Shown: positions 1 to 8,192 of the stretch, piece after piece
Position numbering within the stretch: the stretch's first letter is position 1
Layout of the letters: every line of letters starts with the position of its first letter
DNA from: Oscillospiraceae bacterium
Lineage (GTDB): Bacteria > Bacillota > Clostridia > Oscillospirales > Ruminococcaceae
Reading direction: 5' to 3'
Assembly (NCBI GenBank): GCA_017847885.1
Contig: JAGAUA010000017.1
Span: 1 to 63,809, forward strand
Length of the DNA: 63,809 nucleotides
Notes under the pieces: model-generated
Database searches by the model: none
Seen by the model: only the letters and a program-made list of their open reading frames with translations
What the model was told of the DNA's origin: nothing
Made by a program: the position numbers and the translations under genes

Positions 1-439
1 AGAATTATCCCTTCGGAACGCATATATTTGTCGATACCTTCCTCGTTCAGTGCAAGGTCTTCTTCGGGAATAATAAGCATGTGGCAGGTGACAACAGTGT
101 CATACAGCCAGCTTGGCATCATGCTTCGTCCAAGTATTATCACCCAGAGCTTTTTTTCCTGCAGAGTTCCTTTATCTCGCCGCGCAGTTCATCGCTGTCA
201 ATAGCGTTTACGTTGTCTATCACGACTGTAACGGTTCGTCCGCAGTCATCGGGGATAACGGACAGGTCACAGCTGTTTTGTCTGCATGGAATGTATATAT
301 ATTTATCCTTTTTGAAATACTGCTTGATAAGCTCGGTTTTGCCATAGCCCGTTGCTCCGTAAATATAGACATTCTGCTTTAAGAGATTGGCAGCATCAAG
401 CTTCTTGAAGGCTTCGACGGGTTTTATATATTCGTTCAA
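1..439 (-). CDS. LuxR/MalT-like ATP-dependent transcriptional regulator, partial, with apparent frameshift
   Basis: The N-terminal part of a large STAND-type regulator whose C-terminus lies beyond the left edge. It opens with a P-loop, GATGYGKTE (around residue 29), and has a Walker B-like VVIDNVN. The start is TTG at 437-439, with GAGGTG about 7 bases upstream. The frame closes with TGA near base 140, just after a run of seven A on the coding strand (T at 151-157). Reading one base back in that run gives KKLWVIILGRSMMPSWLYD, which stays open to the edge and looks like the MalT-family ATPase core. The break is therefore a one-base indel (mutation or homopolymer error) or, less likely, recoding. 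The gene is transcribed from a promoter that also exists as a second copy near 2950. Confidence 0.6.
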
Positions 440-472
440 TGCCTCTCACCTCATAATTCACCCGTTTTCTTT

Positions 473-516
473 ATTTTATCACATCTTAAAACAAATGTCA
501 TCACCTTTTTGGGTGA
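473..516 (-). promoter_or_regulatory. Promoter with operator-like box for the LuxR/MalT-like gene
   Basis: On the minus strand, -35 ATGACA (496-501), a 17-bp spacer and -10 TAAAAT (473-478) precede the regulator gene. A 21-bp box at 496-516 overlaps the -35; it contains TCACC-CAAAAA-GGTGA, a short inverted repeat. The same 21 bp recur exactly at 2939-2959 with the same spacing to another -10, which argues for a real operator. Confidence 0.6.
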
Positions 517-547
517 AAAATGCAGGGAAAAACAATATTCCCCTGCA
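516..547 (-). terminator. Intrinsic terminator of the clostripain gene
   Basis: TGCAGGG (521-527) pairs with CCCTGCA (541-547), followed on the minus strand by a T run (516-520). It lies just past the clostripain stop codon. Confidence 0.75.
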
Positions 548-553
548 TTAACG

Positions 554-2701
554 TTATGATATTTCGCTGTAATAAATATCCTCGCCGTCAACAGTGAAGT
601 TCACAAAATCGGTTATGAAATAATCGCCGAATATATCGTCAATTGAAAATCCGTAAAGATACTCGCCGTCATAAAGCATATCAAAGATTATTTGCGGCTC
701 GCCATCAAAAACATATTCATCACCGTAATAGTAATATTCATCATCACTGTCTATGGCATAAGCATAATAAATGGGAGTTATCCTGTCACCGCTGTTCAGC
801 TCATAAATATTTCTTGCTGCCATACCGTTTTCGTCAATACCGTCCCATATTCCGTCAATGGAAACAGTACCGTTTGTGTAATCATGAGTTATTCTCAGGT
901 TGGTTTCTTCGCCGTTTATGATAACGGGAGAGGTGTAAACGTCATATCCTTCGTATTCGTCAACAACATATACCGCAAGTATCTGACCGTCGGGAAGAGA
1001 GAACCAATAACCGTCGAAATTATCCGTAAAAATACCGTTTTCCCAATCGGGAATAATATCAACACTCATACCAAGCTCAATAATGTCCTCCATATCCTCC
1101 GGGATCATATAAACGCACGCTTGTACGCTTGCGGTATATTCCAGAGAGTCATCGGTAAGAGAGAAGCCGAATGTACCGTCATCAAGAAGCTGCGGTTCAT
1201 CATAGAATACGATAAGCGGACTTTCGCCCGTTGGTTCACATTCGCCGTAATTGTCCCAATAATCGGAGTTATCAGTAGTTTCATCGGTGCTGAGCCAGAG
1301 ATTGAGAACAGATGAATTATTATAATTCTCCGTATTTCCGCTGTTCGTGCTTCCGTAAACAGTCCTGTCAACAAATGAGAGATAATAGGGGCTTACTGCC
1401 ACATCTCCAAATATTTTCAGCTCTTCAGAGCCTTGAAGCTCCAAAGGATAATATGATGCAAGTCCACAGGCTTCGGAATGATCCGAACCGTTTCGCTTGT
1501 AGATGACTGCTTTGTCAATAGCGTTTAATACCTTGTCAGCACCCTCGGCATATCCTGCACCCGCTTCGACGATCCCCGCAAGATCGACCATGTTGGTGTA
1601 GCCTTCCGATTTGTTATTTCCACCGTAATTATCCGCTTTCTTAAGATTTCTGACAACAGCTGAAAGAACGGAATTATCATCAGAAGCTTCATAGAGATTC
1701 TTAGCATAATCATTAAAGCTGATAATAACATCATCAATTTTGGAAAGGTCAATAACAGAAAGTGTAGCACCGGATTCTGAATCGATCTCCGCACAGCCTT
1801 CATAAAAGCTGTCGCATACGACCTTTCCAAGCTCTGCACCGTCAGCAGTCGGATCATTACTGAGAAATTCCCCGATAGCGGTGTAATCCCAGCCGTATCC
1901 CGGCTCTGTTTCCTCCGAGCCGTACATATATCTTGAATAGGTTGCAAGGATATTTGCCGTTTCAACAGTACCCATTAGGCAAGCATCAAAGCCGATAAAT
2001 TCAAATGTATCGGTCATTTCAGCCGACACCGATGAAAGCGCAGAGTCTATCTCTATAAGCGAAAGGCTGTCATTTTCCGACAGTTCATCAAAGCATACAC
2101 CCGAAATGCTTCCGCCGCCGTGATTCCAGAAAATAAGTCCCATTTTTGCAGCAGGGCAGTTCTTTACACCCCATTTCAGAAAATCCGAAAGTGTATCGGC
2201 AGAACCCATTGATGCGGAAGGCTGCTCGTCAAGTATATACAGTTCACCGTCCGAGATCTCATATCTGCATATCCCGCCCGAGCCTACAACCTCATTCTGC
2301 CAGATGGCAGTTCCTCCTGTCTGAATAACAAACCTGACATTGCTGCTTGTAGAAGCGTCAAGCATTTCCTGCAAATCATATGTAGCAAATCCTCCGTCGC
2401 TTTCAAGGTCTGTTCCACAAAGGTAAACGAAAATAGTCCAAGTGCCGTTTTCACCCATAGGCACAGACGCTGCTGTACTTCTTTGGATATTAAGCACCCC
2501 GTTTTGGTCAAGTGACACTGAAACGCCAATGTCCGCTATTCCTGTTTTATCCTTTTCGCTTGATTTGATTTCCGTTGTTTGTGCAGGAGCGGAAGAAGTT
2601 TCCTCTGCAATATAATCATCCTCATATAGATCACCGGAGCAGCCGCATAAAGAAAGTGCAGATACGGCACAGAGCATTGATAAGATCTTTTTTACTTTCA
2701 T
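554..2701 (-). CDS. Secreted clostripain-family (C11) cysteine peptidase lipoprotein
   Basis: A 715-residue surface peptidase. A signal peptide ends in lipobox LSLCGC near residue 20, so the protein should be lipid-anchored outside the membrane. The peptidase C11 core carries the catalytic His in FWNHGGGS (around residue 192) and the catalytic Cys in GFDACLMG (around residue 239). The family cleaves after basic residues, often with self-processing. The C-terminal third (after about residue 480) is a beta-rich, acidic region without a family I recognise. ATG has GGAAAGGAA just upstream. The gene is single, with its own promoter and terminator. The outer location suggests roles in peptide nutrition or processing of surface proteins; the target cannot be read from the sequence. 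Confidence 0.9.
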   Translation of the reverse strand: MKVKKILSMLCAVSALSLCGCSGDLYEDDYIAEETSSAPAQTTEIKSSEKDKTGIADIGVSVSLDQNGVLNIQRSTAASVPMGENGTWTIFVYLCGTDLESDGGFATYDLQEMLDASTSSNVRFVIQTGGTAIWQNEVVGSGGICRYEISDGELYILDEQPSASMGSADTLSDFLKWGVKNCPAAKMGLIFWNHGGGSISGVCFDELSENDSLSLIEIDSALSSVSAEMTDTFEFIGFDACLMGTVETANILATYSRYMYGSEETEPGYGWDYTAIGEFLSNDPTADGAELGKVVCDSFYEGCAEIDSESGATLSVIDLSKIDDVIISFNDYAKNLYEASDDNSVLSAVVRNLKKADNYGGNNKSEGYTNMVDLAGIVEAGAGYAEGADKVLNAIDKAVIYKRNGSDHSEACGLASYYPLELQGSEELKIFGDVAVSPYYLSFVDRTVYGSTNSGNTENYNNSSVLNLWLSTDETTDNSDYWDNYGECEPTGESPLIVFYDEPQLLDDGTFGFSLTDDSLEYTASVQACVYMIPEDMEDIIELGMSVDIIPDWENGIFTDNFDGYWFSLPDGQILAVYVVDEYEGYDVYTSPVIINGEETNLRITHDYTNGTVSIDGIWDGIDENGMAARNIYELNSGDRITPIYYAYAIDSDDEYYYYGDEYVFDGEPQIIFDMLYDGEYLYGFSIDDIFGDYFITDFVNFTVDGEDIYYSEIS

Positions 2702-2730
2702 TTGAAATTCCTTTCCATAATAACGTAAAC

Positions 2731-2762
2731 AAAGCCGACTATTAATGCAGCAGTCGGCTTTG
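2731..2762 (-). terminator. Attenuator-like hairpin in the clostripain leader
   Basis: AAAGCCGACT pairs perfectly with AGTCGGCTTT, about 30 bases before the clostripain start and downstream of its predicted promoter. On the minus strand the stem is followed by GTTTACG, a weak T tract, so it may be a partial terminator or an mRNA-stabilising stem. Confidence 0.45.
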
Positions 2763-2828
2763 TGTCTAATGAGGAAAAATAATTTAATTTAGCTTAACAG
2801 ACCAACATCAGTTCCCATATATAGCCTA

Positions 2829-2857
2829 ATTCTATCATACAGGGAAAAAATAATCAA
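2829..2857 (-). promoter_or_regulatory. Promoter for the clostripain gene
   Basis: Minus strand: TTGATT (2852-2857), 17-bp spacer, TAGAAT (2829-2834). It leaves a leader of roughly 120 bases that contains the hairpin at 2731-2762. Confidence 0.55.
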
Positions 2858-2938
2858 TTCTTTTTTTGCCTAAAGATAATAAATTATTCAAGTCCTATTT
2901 TCATGTTATTTCACATAAATTTGCTTATCTCAAACAAC

Positions 2939-2982
2939 TCACCCAAAAAGGTGATGACAAGCCAAGATGTGTCTGATATAAT
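2939..2982 (+). promoter_or_regulatory. Second copy of the box-containing promoter
   Basis: The 21-bp box at 2939-2959 is identical to the one at 496-516 and ends in the -35 ATGACA. After 17 bp comes a consensus -10 TATAAT (2977-2982). It points right, away from the clostripain gene, into a stretch with no normal gene but with a terminator at 3077-3118. Confidence 0.65.
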
Positions 2983-2988
2983 AAATAA

Positions 2989-3118
2989 AATATATACCTA
3001 TGTGATGAATGATATCAAAGGATTGACCGACTCTCAATTAAAACAGTAAAATGATATTTTGAAGCAAATGCTATAAAAAAATCACGATACTGTCCTTTTT
3101 GACTGTATTGTGATTTTT
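2989..3118 (+). ncRNA. Short transcript of unknown role (possible small RNA or micro-ORF)
   Basis: Promoter 2954-2982 and a strong terminator at 3077-3118 bracket about 130 bases. Within it a 14-codon frame (3005-3049, MNDIKGLTDSQLKQ) has no good ribosome site; after its TAA the same frame continues NDILKQML, so it may be a worn-down gene remnant. The alternative is a regulatory RNA controlled by the same factor as the LuxR-like gene. No known RNA family is recognised. Confidence 0.35.
3077..3118 (+). terminator. Intrinsic terminator of the short transcript
   Basis: AAAAATCACGATACTGTC pairs with GACTGTATTGTGATTTTT with two weak positions and a CTTTTT loop; the 3' arm ends in a T run. Confidence 0.7.
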
Positions 3119-3201
3119 CAAACAACGTAAAATCGCCCTTTTCCCGTAAGCTTCTCTTGTTGCGGTGGGATTACCCTTAAATAAGCAAAGTGTTTGCGTT
3201 C

Positions 3202-3242
3202 AAAAAAGAGCAGTATCTCCATTAGGTGATACTGCTCTTTTT
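3202..3242 (-). terminator. Intrinsic terminator of the GGDEF-EAL gene
   Basis: GAGCAGTATC and GATACTGCTC form a near-perfect stem flanked by A and T runs directly after the stop codon at 3244. The run of six A on the plus strand gives the T tract on the minus strand. Confidence 0.8.
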
Positions 3243-3243
3243 G

Positions 3244-4866
3244 TTATTCTGTTAATGAAAGGGCTTTCGCGGTTTCATAGTCCAATGGCTTGCCCCATAC
3301 AAACCCTTGAATGAAATCGCAGTTGTTTTCGTTCAGCTTTTTTAGCTGCTGTTCATTTTCGACACCCTCGGAAATTACTTCACATTCCATAAGATGTCCC
3401 ATTGATATTATGGCATTAACAAACTCGCATTTTTTGTTATCGTTTTCAATATCGTCGATAAGGCATTTATCGATTTTGAGCAGGTTAACAGGCAGTTGCG
3501 AAAGGTAATTCAGTGAGGTATAGCCTGTTCCGAAGTCATCGAGAGCAAACTGAACGCCAATGGAACGTAAAGCCTTGATATTCTCAATAGTTGTGTTAAA
3601 AGAGCTTACCATACAGTATTCGGTGATCTCGATCTCAAGATTTTTTGCAGGAAATCCTGTTTCTTCAAGAAATTTCTGAACTTTCTCAGGAAAGCCCGCA
3701 GAGGCAATATTATTTGCTGATACATTGACCGAAACGATCAAATCCCGATTATGGTTAAGAACAATATCCTTGTATTCGTTCATAGCCCTTTGGATAACAT
3801 AATCGTCTATGTAGATGATCTGCTCGCTCATTTCCGCAACAGGAATGAATTCACCGGGGCTTACAAAGGTACCGTCGTGAAGCTTCATTCTTATAAGGGT
3901 TTCAAATCCTCGCAGCTTCTTTCCGTCAAGAATATACTGGGGCTGATAAACTAAATAGAAGTAATCTTTCTCGATTCCTTCTTTAATTAGATGTTCAAGC
4001 TCTGCATGTCGCTTAATGCTCTTTTCCATTTCGGGTCTAAAGGGGCAGACGGTAGTGGAGTTGGAGTGGAGTGCCTCAACCATTGCCATATCCGCATATT
4101 GTAATAGGTTTTCGTAGTTATCGCTGTCGGCAGGGAAAGAGACAATGCCTGCAAATGCAGTTACATAGCAATCAAGGCAATCACCATCGAGGGAAAGAGA
4201 GAGCTTTTCACGGATAATGTCAAGAAGCTTATTTGCGTCATCTTCTGCGTTGTGTGTATCTTTGAGGATTATGACAAATTCTGTGCCGCCCTTACGGGTA
4301 ACTATTCCTCTGCTGCCAATGAATGAATTGATACGTTCCGTCGTTTTCTTTAACAGCCTGTCGCCATAAACGTGACCGTAGCTGTCATTGAGAAGCTTGA
4401 AATTTCCTAATTCGATATCTATCAGGAAGAAGGGCTTGCCGTCCTCCGTGGAATCCTTCAGCTTCTTATATAGACCGCGGCGATTGAGCAGTCCTGTGAG
4501 CATATCGGTAACTGCCGCCTTTTCCTGTTTTGTGAAAATAACACCCAGCCAGAGGATCGTAACAATATAAAAGATCTGATTGAAAAGTCCCGACATAGCA
4601 ACGGTTGCCCCGAATGAGACGATTATTCTTATCAGGTTAAGCGCCGATATTGAGAGCAATATAATCGAAGTTATTATGCCCTTTTTATTATTTGTTCTTA
4701 CAAGAAAAAGGCAACTTGCATATTGAAACGCCGAGCATACACCGCTGAAATATGAAAGCCCCGCTTTGTCTAAAAAAGAGGTTCCAAACTGAAAAATAAT
4801 GAACAGTATTATACCGCAGAAATACTGTATGGTTCTTTTTGTTTTGTTTTTTAATTCTATTGACAT
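3244..4866 (-). CDS. Membrane GGDEF-EAL protein, likely c-di-GMP phosphodiesterase
   Basis: 540 residues: several membrane helices to about residue 110, then GGDEF (about 115-275), then EAL (about 290-535). The cyclase signature is degenerate (RKGGTEF instead of GGDEF), so this half is probably catalytically dead or a GTP sensor. The EAL half keeps its key positions: FETLIR (ETL for EAL), NVSANN, EITE, DDFGTGYTSL, LKIDK, SEGVEN and QGFVWGKP. That predicts c-di-GMP hydrolysis to pGpG at the inner membrane face. ATG is preceded by AGGGGGGAA. It is monocistronic. It opposes the cyclase at 12601 and joins the HD-GYP protein at 19793 as a degrading enzyme. Confidence 0.9.
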   Translation of the reverse strand: MSIELKNKTKRTIQYFCGIILFIIFQFGTSFLDKAGLSYFSGVCSAFQYASCLFLVRTNNKKGIITSIILLSISALNLIRIIVSFGATVAMSGLFNQIFYIVTILWLGVIFTKQEKAAVTDMLTGLLNRRGLYKKLKDSTEDGKPFFLIDIELGNFKLLNDSYGHVYGDRLLKKTTERINSFIGSRGIVTRKGGTEFVIILKDTHNAEDDANKLLDIIREKLSLSLDGDCLDCYVTAFAGIVSFPADSDNYENLLQYADMAMVEALHSNSTTVCPFRPEMEKSIKRHAELEHLIKEGIEKDYFYLVYQPQYILDGKKLRGFETLIRMKLHDGTFVSPGEFIPVAEMSEQIIYIDDYVIQRAMNEYKDIVLNHNRDLIVSVNVSANNIASAGFPEKVQKFLEETGFPAKNLEIEITEYCMVSSFNTTIENIKALRSIGVQFALDDFGTGYTSLNYLSQLPVNLLKIDKCLIDDIENDNKKCEFVNAIISMGHLMECEVISEGVENEQQLKKLNENNCDFIQGFVWGKPLDYETAKALSLTE

Positions 4867-4977
4867 TTTCTTCCCCCCCTGTCGTTATGTGTTTACAACT
4901 TTCCATAATTAGCATATCATAACATTGAGTTTCTTTCAATAGGCAAAATTATAATAATTACACAAAAGAGTATTGCA

Positions 4978-5202
4978 TTAATTGTTGATTTTGCCAAATG
5001 CTTTTATTGGGTTACGGGCGTATTCGTCAAACGTCATTTTAGGTTTTCCGCAGACATAAAAAACGGCCGTAATCGCGTTGGCATACACATACGCCGACGA
5101 TATCCCATGTAAGTTTATGATTGAAAAATAGTAAGGGAGTTTATTCCGTCACAGTTCCGTAACTCCAATCAATAATGCCGCCGTTATGATTTTGTGGTAC
5201 AT
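4978..5202 (-). pseudogene. Short decayed reading frame of unknown function
   Basis: In the 440-base gap before trkA the minus strand has an open frame of 74 codons broken by one TGA (5149-5151). It starts MYHKIITAALLIGVTEL, then continues RNKLPYYFSIINL and ends in a protein-like stretch with MTFDEYARNPIKAF before TAA at 4978. Composition is coding-like on both sides of the stop. No ribosome site or family is recognised. It may be a remnant, or two short peptides. Apart from this and the trkA promoter nothing else is seen in the gap. Confidence 0.3.
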
Positions 5203-5230
5203 GTTTTCCGCGCTCTGCCAATATACAAGC

Positions 5231-5259
5231 TTGACATAATCCGTGAAAAGTGATAAACT
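5231..5259 (+). promoter_or_regulatory. Promoter of the trkA-trkH operon
   Basis: TTGACA (5231-5236), 17 bp, TAAACT (5254-5259), about 50 bases before the start. Confidence 0.65.
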
Positions 5260-5307
5260 TTGTAACATATATATCGTTAAATTGACCTTTCAGGGGTGTG
5301 TTTGGTT

Positions 5308-6660
5308 TTGAATATAATTATTGTAGGCTGCGGCAAAGTCGGCGGTGAGATAGCAGAACACCTTAACGATGAGGGCGATAACATCACCGTCATTGATATT
5401 GATGCCGCAAAGGTAAATAATGTAACAGCACGGCTTGATGTGCTGGGTGTTACGGGAAACGGTGCAACGCATCTTGTTCAGCAGGAAGCGGGCATCAGAA
5501 ACGCTGATCTTCTTATTGCCGTTACAGGCTCTGATGAGCTTAATCTGCTCTGCTGCCTTATCGCAAAAAAGGAAGGTAACTGCCAGACCATCGCCCGTGT
5601 AAGAGATCCTCAGTACAGCACGGAGGCACCGTATCTCAAGGAAGAGCTTGGTCTTGCAATGGTCATAAACCCCGAATTTGCGGCAGCTGCGGAGATCGCC
5701 CGTGTGCTCAGATTCCCGTCCGCAATAAAGATAGACACATTTGCCAAAGGCAAGATCGACCTTATGAAGTTCCGTCTGCCCGAAAAATGCGTGCTTACAG
5801 GCTGTTCCGTCAAGGAGATAATGTCAAAGCTCAACTGCAATGTCCTCGTATGCACCGTTGAAAGAGGAGATAATGCGTACATTCCTAACGGCGATTTTGT
5901 GTTTGAGGAAAAGGATATAATCTCAATAATCGCATCGCCCGCAAACGCAAACGCATTTTTCAGAAAGATAGACTACAAGATAAATCAAGTCAAGGATTGC
6001 ATTATTGCAGGCGGCGGGGAGATAGCTTATTATCTCTGCAAAATACTTAAGAAAACGGGGATCTCCCTGAAACTAATTGAAAAGGATCCGAAACGCTGTG
6101 AAGAGCTTTGCACTGCCCTTCCCGATGTTACCGTTATCTGCGGAGATGCCGCCGATCAGCAGACGCTGCTTGAAGAAGGACTTGTAAACGCTAACTCCTT
6201 TGCCGCCCTCACAAATTTTGATGAAGAAAATGTAATGCTTTCCCTTTTCGCAAAGACAAAGGGCTGCAAAAAGCTTGTTACAAAGATAAACCGTATCGAC
6301 TTCTTCGATGTTATAAAGCAGCTTGATCTTGATTCGATAATCTACCCCAAAAATATCACCTCGGAGCTTATTGTCAGCCATGTCCGTGCGATGAAGAACA
6401 CCATCGGAAGCAATGTTCAGACGGTTTACAGCGTCATAAAGGGCAAGGTGGAAGCGGCGGAATTCATTATAAGAGACAGTTCACCCGTCCTTGGAAAGCC
6501 TTTGATGGAGCTGCGGTTTAAGCCGAATGTTCTTGTTGCCGTTATCCTCAGAGGAAACAGAGTCATTATCCCCCGAGGAAGCGATGTTATCGAGAAGAAT
6601 GATTCGGTCATAGTCGTTTCGGATATCCGTCCGCACGATATTTCCGACATTCTCGAATGA
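5308..6660 (+). CDS. trkA: TrkA, regulatory subunit of the Trk/Ktr potassium transporter
   Basis: About 450 residues, the usual length of a double-RCK TrkA. Two Rossmann NAD-binding halves are visible: NIIIVGCGKVGGEIA at the start and DCIIAGGGEIAYYL near residue 230, each followed by a TrkA-C type regulatory domain. The protein forms a cytoplasmic ring gating the TrkH channel in response to nucleotides. The start is probably TTG at 5308, since family members begin MNIIIVG; AGGGG lies 11 bases upstream. TTG 5302 and GTG 5296 are alternatives, but the GTG lies inside the ribosome site. trkH follows after 13 bases, so both are co-transcribed. Confidence 0.93.
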   Translation: MNIIIVGCGKVGGEIAEHLNDEGDNITVIDIDAAKVNNVTARLDVLGVTGNGATHLVQQEAGIRNADLLIAVTGSDELNLLCCLIAKKEGNCQTIARVRDPQYSTEAPYLKEELGLAMVINPEFAAAAEIARVLRFPSAIKIDTFAKGKIDLMKFRLPEKCVLTGCSVKEIMSKLNCNVLVCTVERGDNAYIPNGDFVFEEKDIISIIASPANANAFFRKIDYKINQVKDCIIAGGGEIAYYLCKILKKTGISLKLIEKDPKRCEELCTALPDVTVICGDAADQQTLLEEGLVNANSFAALTNFDEENVMLSLFAKTKGCKKLVTKINRIDFFDVIKQLDLDSIIYPKNITSELIVSHVRAMKNTIGSNVQTVYSVIKGKVEAAEFIIRDSSPVLGKPLMELRFKPNVLVAVILRGNRVIIPRGSDVIEKNDSVIVVSDIRPHDISDILE

Positions 6661-6673
6661 CGAGGTACATAGT

Positions 6674-8110
6674 ATGAATTTTTCTATGATAGTATATATC
6701 CTCGGCTGGATATTGAATTTTGAGGCGCTTTTCATGCTGATCCCATTGGCTGCGGCAATACTTTTCGGGGATAACACCGTATTGCCCATTCTGCTTACAA
6801 TGGGAATGTGCGCCGCAATAGGCTTGCCGATAACCCGAAAAAAGCCTAAGGAAAGCACACTCCATTCCCGTGACGGATATGTCATCGTGTCGCTGAGCTG
6901 GATAATCCTCAGTGTATTCGGAGCGCTGCCCTTTGTATTTTCCGGTGCTATCCCGAATTACATTGATGCGCTTTTTGAGACTGTTTCGGGCTTTACGACA
7001 ACAGGTGCATCTATCCTGTCGGACGTTGAAGCCGTTCCGAAGTCGCTGCTGATATGGCGCAGCTTCACGCACTGGATAGGCGGAATGGGCGTGCTGGTAT
7101 TCATTATGGCGTTCCTGCCGCTTTCGGGCGGACAGAATATGCACATCATGAAGGCGGAAAGCCCCGGGCCGTCGGTCAGCAAACTCGTCCCCAGAATAAA
7201 AACCACTGCCCTGCTGCTTTATGCGATATACTTTGTTCTGACGCTCATTGAATTTATACTTCTGCTGTTGGGCGGAATGACCGTTTTCGACGCGCTCAAC
7301 ATTTCCTTCGCAACAGCAGGCACAGGCGGATTTGCCGTAAAAAATAACGGACTGGCTCCATATTCGGAAACAGTCCGCGCTATTGTGACGGTATTTATGA
7401 TACTGTTCAGTCTGAATTTCAACATCTACTTTCTGATTTTCAGCAAGAAGTTCAAGGACGCATTAAGAGTGTCCGAGATATGGTATTACCTTGTGATAAT
7501 CGCAGCTGCTACGGGCATTATTACCGTCAATATCAAAGGAATGTTCCCGTCAACAAAGGACGCATTCGGGAATGCGATATTCACCGTTTCGTCCATCATA
7601 TCATCAACAGGATTTACTGCGGTGGATTTCAACCTCTGGCCCGAAATATCCCGAACGATACTCGTCCTGCTGATGTTCATCGGTGCCTGCGCAGGCAGTA
7701 CGGGCGGCGGTATCAAGGTGTATCGTATAGTTATCCTGTTCAAGAGCATGGGCAAGGAGCTGCATACGCTTATCCACCCCAAGCAGGTGAAAAAGATACG
7801 CATAGATTCCCATGAGATAGAGCATGAAGTAATTCGCTCGGTCAATGTTTTTATGGTCTGCTTTATCCTTGTTTTCGTAATCTCGCTGCTGTGTATTTCC
7901 TTTGAAGATTACGATATGATAACGAATTTCACAGCCGTTGCAACAACGATAAACAACATAGGCCCCGGACTTGAGCTTGTCGGCCCGACCTCAAACTTCG
8001 CATTCTTCTCGCCTTTTTCCAAGCTTGTTCTGATATTCGATATGCTTGCAGGAAGGCTCGAGCTTTTCCCGATGCTTCTGTTGTTTGCTCCCGTTACATG
8101 GAAGAAATGA
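6674..8110 (+). CDS. trkH: TrkH-family potassium transporter membrane subunit
   Basis: 478 residues with about ten membrane segments arranged as four M1-P-M2 repeats. The selectivity loops are recognisable: TTTGAS, GTGGFA, SSTGFTA and NNIGPG, each with the filter glycine. The channel passes potassium (or sodium) through the membrane when coupled to the TrkA ring encoded just upstream. GACGAGG precedes the ATG. Full length and no missing features. Confidence 0.94.
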   Translation: MNFSMIVYILGWILNFEALFMLIPLAAAILFGDNTVLPILLTMGMCAAIGLPITRKKPKESTLHSRDGYVIVSLSWIILSVFGALPFVFSGAIPNYIDALFETVSGFTTTGASILSDVEAVPKSLLIWRSFTHWIGGMGVLVFIMAFLPLSGGQNMHIMKAESPGPSVSKLVPRIKTTALLLYAIYFVLTLIEFILLLLGGMTVFDALNISFATAGTGGFAVKNNGLAPYSETVRAIVTVFMILFSLNFNIYFLIFSKKFKDALRVSEIWYYLVIIAAATGIITVNIKGMFPSTKDAFGNAIFTVSSIISSTGFTAVDFNLWPEISRTILVLLMFIGACAGSTGGGIKVYRIVILFKSMGKELHTLIHPKQVKKIRIDSHEIEHEVIRSVNVFMVCFILVFVISLLCISFEDYDMITNFTAVATTINNIGPGLELVGPTSNFAFFSPFSKLVLIFDMLAGRLELFPMLLLFAPVTWKK

Positions 8111-8192
8111 TGAGAATTATTATTTACGCTCTTTGGCAATTGAATACGGAGATAAACAGCTTTTCGTTTTCCGATTGTGATTTTTGAAAAAT

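Noticed and set aside
151..157. Programmed -1 frameshift in the regulator gene
   Set aside because: The run is slippery, but no stimulatory stem or ribosome-site-like element was seen and such regulators are not known to be recoded; an indel is simpler.
5149..5151. TGA as a selenocysteine codon
   Set aside because: No selenoprotein family is recognised and no SECIS-like hairpin is evident directly after it.
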